A DNA stretch of 20,473 nucleotides from positions 2,559-23,031 of the forward strand of contig DGYK01000030.1 in assembly GCA_002398365.1 (NCBI GenBank), in the 5' to 3' direction. Numbering within the stretch: the stretch's first letter is position 1; the number at the start of each line of letters is the position of its first letter. Below, piece after piece: positions 16,707-20,473 of the stretch. The position numbers and the translations under genes are program-made. This DNA comes from Flammeovirgaceae bacterium UBA5008. GTDB taxonomy: Bacteria; Bacteroidota; Bacteroidia; Cytophagales; Cyclobacteriaceae. The notes below the pieces were generated by a model. The model did no database searches. It was not told where the DNA came from and worked only from the letters and a program-made list of their open reading frames with translations.

Positions 16707-16714
16707 TGAATTTG
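16707..16714 (+). promoter_or_regulatory. Weak -7-like box before the M50-like gene
   Basis: TGAATTTG differs from TAnnTTTG at one fixed position and ends five bases before the ATG, repeating the close spacing seen at other starts in this window. No -33 element is evident. Confidence 0.2.
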
Positions 16715-16719
16715 GCAAC

Positions 16720-17898
16720 ATGTCGACTCAGAAAAAAAAGATACGAAGTTTCGCGAGTGTAATTATTTTGATGATTGCCGGTGGAGCAATCGGCTACTTA
16801 GGTGCGCAGTGGGGAATGAGTGCCGCCAAAACAATGCCGGGCCTCCATGTTGCCACACTATTGGTAGCCTTAATTCCCGTTTATTTTGTAGTGGTGGGAT
16901 TTCATGAAGCTGGGCATGTGGCAGCCGGCATTTGGATGGATTTTGAATTCCGCATGTTTGTGATTGGCCCGTTTTTGTGGGAGAAGGAAAATGGCCAGAT
17001 GAAATTTAAGTGGAATACCAATGTCAATGTATCCGGTGGAATGGCCATCTGTCTTCCCAGAGATTCAGAAAATCTGACCAAACGATTTTCCATTTATGCT
17101 GCAGGTGGGCCCATTGCCAGTCTGATTTTAAGCGGATTCACATTCTTACTCTATGCTGTAACAGATGCGTGGGCAGAAGGCACTGAGTGGGGTTCTATTA
17201 TTCAGGAACTCCTCTTTATGACTACATTTCTCTCACTCTTTATTTTTGTACTTACGGCATTGCCTTTTCATACCGGAGGATTTTATTCCGATGGAGCGCG
17301 GGTGCTTCGATTTATGCGCGGTGGTGATGTGGCACGCTTTGATTTACTGTTATTAAAAATAATTACAGGAAGCGCTAGTGGTATCAGGCCACGCGATTTA
17401 CCAATTGCAGAAATACAGGAGGCCAAAGAATTAGCAGAAAAACTACAAGCTCCCATGGGGGTCTACCTACATTCGTATCATTATCAAGTAGAATTAGATA
17501 CCAATAATATTGAAAGTGCCGAAGTGCATTTGCTAAACTACGTGAAGCTAGCCAATGATGTGCCGGGGGGAATACGAAATGCAGTATGGCTGGATGCTGC
17601 ATTTTTTTATGCTGCAATTAAACAAGATATGGAAAAAGCTGAATTCTATTGGAAGCAGTTTGCTCCTTCTGCATTGATCCCTAAAGCAATGGTGCTAGCC
17701 ACCGAGGCGGCTTTTTCCCGGTTGAAAAATGATACAAATACGTTTAAAGAAAAGTATCATGCTGCTTTACGCGAATTACCCAACATGCTCGACAAAGGAA
17801 TAAGCATATCATTAATAGATCAATTAGAATTACTAAACAGCCGCGAACAGCAAAATCTAACGACTCATTTTAGTCAGCCAATCGGCCAGGCGGTTTGA
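16720..17898 (+). CDS. M50-like integral membrane zinc metalloprotease
   Basis: The 392-residue protein has transmembrane segments at about 11-30, 44-70, 125-147 and 163-182. The zinc site is recognisable: HEAGH at 62-66 (HExxH inside a membrane helix) and the distal aspartate D191 in FYSDGARVLR, matching the LDG-type motif of M50/site-2 proteases. An AAGGPIASLILSG block (127-139) corresponds to the conserved helix that follows in the family. No PDZ domain is seen. The C-terminal half (about 205-385) is soluble and helical, perhaps TPR-like, and would be cytosolic. Such proteases cleave within membranes in regulated proteolysis, but substrate and activity are unknown here. The last 42 bases overlap tail-to-tail with the dehydrogenase gene on the other strand. 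Confidence 0.85.
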   Translation: MSTQKKKIRSFASVIILMIAGGAIGYLGAQWGMSAAKTMPGLHVATLLVALIPVYFVVVGFHEAGHVAAGIWMDFEFRMFVIGPFLWEKENGQMKFKWNTNVNVSGGMAICLPRDSENLTKRFSIYAAGGPIASLILSGFTFLLYAVTDAWAEGTEWGSIIQELLFMTTFLSLFIFVLTALPFHTGGFYSDGARVLRFMRGGDVARFDLLLLKIITGSASGIRPRDLPIAEIQEAKELAEKLQAPMGVYLHSYHYQVELDTNNIESAEVHLLNYVKLANDVPGGIRNAVWLDAAFFYAAIKQDMEKAEFYWKQFAPSALIPKAMVLATEAAFSRLKNDTNTFKEKYHAALRELPNMLDKGISISLIDQLELLNSREQQNLTTHFSQPIGQAV

Positions 17899-18849
17899 GT
17901 AGCCCCACTCATTATCAAACCATGCCATCAGTTTTGCATGTGTGCCATTCGTAACTTTAGTGAGCGCTCCATCTACCAATGCAGAATGCGGATTGCTCAG
18001 CACATCCGATGACACGATCGGATCAAACGTAATCGCCACAGTGTTCTTCATTTCAAATTCTGCATTCTGTTGAATCAACTCATTCACAGAATCAGCATTG
18101 GTTTTAGTTTTTAAGATAAGCGAAATATCTGCCAATGCTCCACAGGGAATGGGCACACGCGTGGACATGGTTTCTATTTTTCCGCTTAAAGCCGGAAAGA
18201 TAGTTTCAAGTACAGGTCGAATGTTTACTTCAAATGGTATAATCGAATGGGCAGCTGCTCTGCCTCTTCGTAGTCCTTTATAAGGTGCATCGATTAGCTG
18301 TTGACGTGTGGTGTAACCTTGAATGACATTGACATGAACCGACTCTATACCGCCAGCCTTTTCCATAATTTGTAAAAGCGGGGCTACGCAATTAATCGTA
18401 CAATCACCTGGGGAAACAAATGATGAAATCGGTTGGTGGTTGACACCCCAAATGGTGGAAGGCAAATCTTTAGAATAGGTAGTGAGTAAAACCTTCTGTG
18501 CCCCAGCAGCTACATGTTGTTGCATTTCCGTAGAGTGAGTGAACAAGCCCGTTGCTTCAATCACGATATCTATCTGAAGCGGTTGCCAATTCAGTTTGTT
18601 GATTTCCGGTTGCTGTATATAAATGATATCATGGCCATCAATTGAAAATCCATTAGCTGTAGGCTGAATAGTGTTGGCCAAGGTTCCGTGAATCGAGTCG
18701 TACTTGAGCAGATAAATCAAATTCTCTTTGGGCATCAGGTCATTGACGGCAATCAGTCGCTTTACTTGGCCACGCTCGTGCAAAACTCGAAACAGCGTGC
18801 GACCAATTCGTCCCATCCCATTAATTGCATATCGGCTCATAGCTTCCAT
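17857..18849 (-). CDS. Divergent GAPDH/erythrose-4-phosphate dehydrogenase-family protein with altered active site
   Basis: The 330-residue protein has the full type I GAPDH layout: NAD-binding INGMGRIGR (9-17), AVNDLMPKENLIYLLKYDS, ATGLFT, the nucleophile C150 in GDCTINCVAPL, LRRGRAAAHSIIP, RVPIP and the C-terminal WFDNEWGYSNR. It departs from GAPDH at key places. The catalytic His is Gln177 (VIQGYT instead of VHAYT, exactly 27 residues after the Cys as in E. coli GapA). The residue before the Cys is Asp149, not Ser. The phosphate-binding TTTGAA loop is replaced by FEVNIRP. The C-terminal HSALVDGALTKV block resembles Epd more than GapA. It may be an Epd-like or non-phosphorylating enzyme, or a weakly active paralog. 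It overlaps the convergent M50-like gene by 42 bases. Confidence 0.9.
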   Translation of the reverse strand: MEAMSRYAINGMGRIGRTLFRVLHERGQVKRLIAVNDLMPKENLIYLLKYDSIHGTLANTIQPTANGFSIDGHDIIYIQQPEINKLNWQPLQIDIVIEATGLFTHSTEMQQHVAAGAQKVLLTTYSKDLPSTIWGVNHQPISSFVSPGDCTINCVAPLLQIMEKAGGIESVHVNVIQGYTTRQQLIDAPYKGLRRGRAAAHSIIPFEVNIRPVLETIFPALSGKIETMSTRVPIPCGALADISLILKTKTNADSVNELIQQNAEFEMKNTVAITFDPIVSSDVLSNPHSALVDGALTKVTNGTHAKLMAWFDNEWGYSNRLADWLTKMSR

Positions 18850-18973
18850 TTAGTTCGGTGCAATTTTACTAAGAATACTGATCGAACGCGATACTTCTTT
18901 AAATGTTCGTGTGTGTTACTCATAAAAATGGTCAAATACTCATTATCCTCTGCATCCGACTCAAAATGGGTTA

Positions 18974-18989
18974 ACCACAAAAGCGTGGT
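18974..18989 (+). repeat. Small hairpin-forming repeat upstream of the lipoprotein gene
   Basis: ACCAC and GTGGT flank AAAAGC, a 5-base perfect dyad located four bases before the TATGTTTG box, where a -33 element or an operator would lie. The length is too short to be sure it is more than chance. Confidence 0.2.
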
Positions 18990-18993
18990 CACG

Positions 18994-19001
18994 TATGTTT
19001 G
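18994..19001 (+). promoter_or_regulatory. Candidate -7 box for the lipoprotein gene
   Basis: TATGTTTG is an exact TAnnTTTG match, 26 bases before the ATG at 19028, giving room for a leader of about 20 bases. It lies in the 178-base divergent gap between this gene and the dehydrogenase gene. No TTTG at -33. Confidence 0.4.
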
Positions 19002-19027
19002 CATCACTAACCAAAATAACTCCCCTT

Positions 19028-19612
19028 ATGAAAAACTGGATGATCTTCGCTCTTTGTTCATTTGCTATCTTTAGCTGTAGTAAAGACGAAACTGTAACAC
19101 CCACAATTGTTGAATCGCCCTTCAGCACATTTTTATCTTCCAAAACAGATTTAACTTTTGACACCTTCAGTTCCAATTCCTACTCACTGGGTTATGAATT
19201 TAAAACAACAGCTGATGGATCAGTAACTGCATTGGGTTGCTCATCAACCGAAGCAGGCACTTTCGCATTGCAACTGTACAAAGTAGACAGCGTGAATAAT
19301 ACCGGAACACTGGTTGCTTCAGCTTCAATTGATTTGACTGCTGGTGATATCTCCAATCGTAAATTCAATTATAAAACATTGGCACAAAAGGTGGCCATTA
19401 GTAAAGGTGTTTACTATCGTGTAACTTATTCCGTTGTTAACAAAACATTTGAGCGGTTACAAGCATCATTGAATCCATCAATGACTTTTCCAATCACATC
19501 TGCTAATAAAAAGGTTTCGATTAAGCGTGGTGTTTATGGAGAGCCCAGCAGCTACCCTTCCAACTCGTGGGATGTATTGTACATGGCTGACGCAAAATTA
19601 GAATTCAAATAA
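19028..19612 (+). CDS. Small lipoprotein, possibly with a DUF4082-like beta-sandwich domain
   Basis: The 194-residue protein starts with MKNWMIFALCSFAIFSCSKDE, a lipoprotein signal whose acylated Cys is expected in IFSC (about residue 17), followed by SKDE as in many Bacteroidota surface lipoproteins. An upstream in-frame Met at 18995 lies on top of the candidate -7 box and would disrupt the signal, so it was not used. The mature part is Ser/Thr-rich and beta-predicted: SYSLGYEFKTTADGSVTALG, then FALQLYKVD, GTLVASASIDL and GVYYRVTYSV. This order resembles DUF4082, a domain often seen in secreted carbohydrate-related proteins, but the match is by eye. The gene stands alone and ends at a strong terminator. 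Confidence 0.8.
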   Translation: MKNWMIFALCSFAIFSCSKDETVTPTIVESPFSTFLSSKTDLTFDTFSSNSYSLGYEFKTTADGSVTALGCSSTEAGTFALQLYKVDSVNNTGTLVASASIDLTAGDISNRKFNYKTLAQKVAISKGVYYRVTYSVVNKTFERLQASLNPSMTFPITSANKKVSIKRGVYGEPSSYPSNSWDVLYMADAKLEFK

Positions 19613-19630
19613 CATTTTACGATCCCCATC

Positions 19631-19666
19631 AAAAAAAACCGAAGATAATCCTCTTCGGTTTTTTTT
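19631..19666 (+). terminator. Symmetrical intrinsic terminator after the lipoprotein gene
   Basis: A perfect 15-base inverted repeat (A-tract, CCGAAGA, loop TAATCC, TCTTCGG, T-tract) lies 18 bases after the stop codon. The core stem of seven pairs is flanked by eight A and eight T, so it could stop transcription from both directions. The next gene starts 74 bases later on the same strand, so this separates two transcription units. Confidence 0.9.
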
Positions 19667-19740
19667 GCTTTTCTAAATAAGACTATCGGCTGGTTTTCAA
19701 TTTATTTTTATCTTGAAACTTCCTAACCCAAAACCTACCT

Positions 19741-20010
19741 ATGAAAAAAATTCTTTCGTATGCACTCTTTGCTATTGGCTTTGTCATTGTAGCATTTGCC
19801 GGATTGTTCTTCTATGTAAAATTTGCATTGCCCGATGTGGGTGAAGCTGAAAACATTTCCGTATCGGCAACTCCAGAACAAATTGAACGCGGGAAATATT
19901 TAGCGAACGCTGTGGCTGTATGTATGGATTGCCACTCCACCCGCGACTGGTCAAAATTTTCCGGTCCACTTACACCGGGCACGCTTGGCCAAGGTGGCGA
20001 GCGCTTTGAT
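19741..20010 (+). CDS. Membrane-anchored c-type cytochrome, N-terminal part only, cut at a junction
   Basis: The first 90 codons encode an N-terminal membrane anchor (about residues 4-26), then TPEQIERGKYLANAVAVCMDCHSTRDW with the heme c motif CMDCH (C61, C64, H65) and the SGPLTPGTLGQGGERFD segment common in diheme or single-heme cytochromes of Bacteroidota. The heme would sit outside the cytoplasmic membrane in electron transfer. After D90 (base 20010) the frame changes character and stops at 20034 with residues that do not fit the family, which normally continues into a second conserved region with the axial Met. I read the last seven codons as belonging to foreign sequence joined here. The gene is therefore a fragment. 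Confidence 0.85.
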
Positions 20011-20013
20011 CTT
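19996..20013. other. Chimeric junction at short shared sequence
   Basis: Up to base 20010 the plus frame is good cytochrome (GGERFD). From base 19996 rightward the minus frame is good D-Ala-D-Ala ligase (KIKALA). The two homologies overlap in the sequence GGCGAGCGCTTTGATCTT, so the break lies within these 18 bases. Base composition rises sharply to the right. The right-hand side starts and ends inside one gene. Confidence 0.8.
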
Positions 20014-20473
20014 CCTGGTCACGGCAGCCGGTAAGGGAGCCGGGCAGAGATACCGCGTCCGTCCCTTGGTGTACTTGGCCGCATAGTCGTAGAACCCGCC
20101 CGGTGCCTCGATCTCAACCGGAGGCAGCGCTGCCGGCTTTGGCGCGCCGGCCAGCACGGAAACCGCCACCTCGTGTCCGGCGATATAGGACTCTACTATT
20201 ACCTCCCGATCATAGCGATAGGCGCGCCTGAGGGCCGGCCGCCACTCAGCCGGGCGTCGGACGATCGACACGCCGATCGTGGACCCTTCCGCAGCCGGCT
20301 TCACGACACCAGGCCAGTGCAGGCCGGTCGGAAGCGATCTCGGCAACCCGCGTCCGCGTTCTTCAGGCAGCACCGTGCCGGGCGGCACCATTACCCCGTG
20401 GGAGGCCAAGAGCGCTTTGGCCGTGACCTTATGCATCGCAATCGCGCTGGCCCTGACGCCCGAGCCGGTATAT
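20011..20473 (-). CDS. ddl: D-alanine-D-alanine ligase, internal fragment truncated at both ends
   Basis: On the minus strand, from the window edge to the junction, the frame encodes the central ATP-grasp part of Ddl, which joins two D-alanines for peptidoglycan precursors in the cytoplasm. Marks are YTGSGVRASAIAMHK (from base 20472), the VVKPAAEGSTIGVSIV nucleotide-binding loop, VIVESYIAGHEVAVSV, and ALPPVEIEAPGGFYDYAAKY. The Met at 20436 is internal because the homology continues upstream to the edge, and the residues beyond KALA (left of 19996) no longer fit. The region is strongly GC-rich with G/C third positions, unlike the rest of the window, which points to a different source organism. 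The style recalls Nitrospirota or similar, but I cannot assign it. Confidence 0.88.

Noticed and set aside
18995..19027. Earlier Met for the lipoprotein
   Set aside because: It overlaps the candidate -7 box and moves the hydrophobic signal away from the N-terminus.
18688..19074. 128-codon plus-strand frame across the start of the dehydrogenase gene
   Set aside because: It spans a clear gene and the intergenic region, with low-complexity, domain-free translation.
20011..20034. Last codons of the cytochrome frame up to the stop at 20034
   Set aside because: These bases belong to the foreign Ddl sequence; the stop is accidental.
20434..20436. Met at 20436 as the start of the ligase
   Set aside because: The conserved YTGSGVRAS segment lies upstream in frame, so this Met is internal.

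Overview
Most of this window (1 to about 20,010) reads as one continuous stretch of a moderately AT-rich Bacteroidota chromosome, probably of the Cytophagales type. The signs are LytTR/LytS-type two-component signalling, -7 boxes resembling TAnnTTTG in place of clear Shine-Dalgarno sites, a DUF58/transglutaminase/MoxR envelope operon, a secreted TPR protein, and a short lipoprotein with a Cys lipobox. The last ~460 bases (about 20,013 to 20,473) are much more GC-rich. They encode, on the minus strand, an internal piece of a D-alanine-D-alanine ligase from what looks like a different organism. The switch falls inside a cytochrome c gene at a short sequence common to both reading frames, which suggests an assembly chimera more than a biological junction.

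Layout. 1-1442 (+): the 3' part of hemW (heme chaperone / HemN-like radical SAM protein), then a small helical protein of unknown role. 1448-8467 (-), in transcription order: a trans-sulfuration PLP enzyme, a GNAT acetyltransferase, a Uma2-like nuclease-fold protein, uvrA, a LytS-type histidine kinase and its LytTR response regulator. 8678-15802 (+): a tight operon of DUF58 protein, membrane transglutaminase, MoxR ATPase and secreted TPR protein, with ATGA stop/start overlaps between the first three. 15799-16137 (-): a small unrecognised protein, divergent from 16198-16656 (+), a HIT-family protein carrying an export signal. 16720-17898 (+): a membrane M50-like metalloprotease, overlapping tail-to-tail with 17857-18849 (-), a divergent GAPDH-family dehydrogenase. 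19028-19612 (+): a lipoprotein followed by a strong symmetrical terminator. 19741-20010 (+): the start of a membrane-anchored cytochrome c, cut at the junction.

How the genes work together. The clearest functional unit is the DUF58/transglutaminase/MoxR/TPR operon, whose parts look like a cytoplasmic ATPase, two membrane-anchored envelope proteins and a periplasmic repeat protein. The second unit is the histidine kinase/response regulator pair. The remaining genes are mostly housekeeping or singletons. No tRNA, rRNA, CRISPR array, insertion sequence or phage gene was seen. No gene-free stretch exceeds about 210 bases.

The most interesting points are the altered active site of the GAPDH-family protein (His to Gln at the catalytic base position, Asp beside the catalytic Cys, phosphate loop replaced), an apparently exported HIT protein, several genes with a -7-like box only 3-5 bases before the start codon (possible leaderless transcripts), and the chimeric right end. 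I found no clear evidence of a wholly new defence or mobile system.
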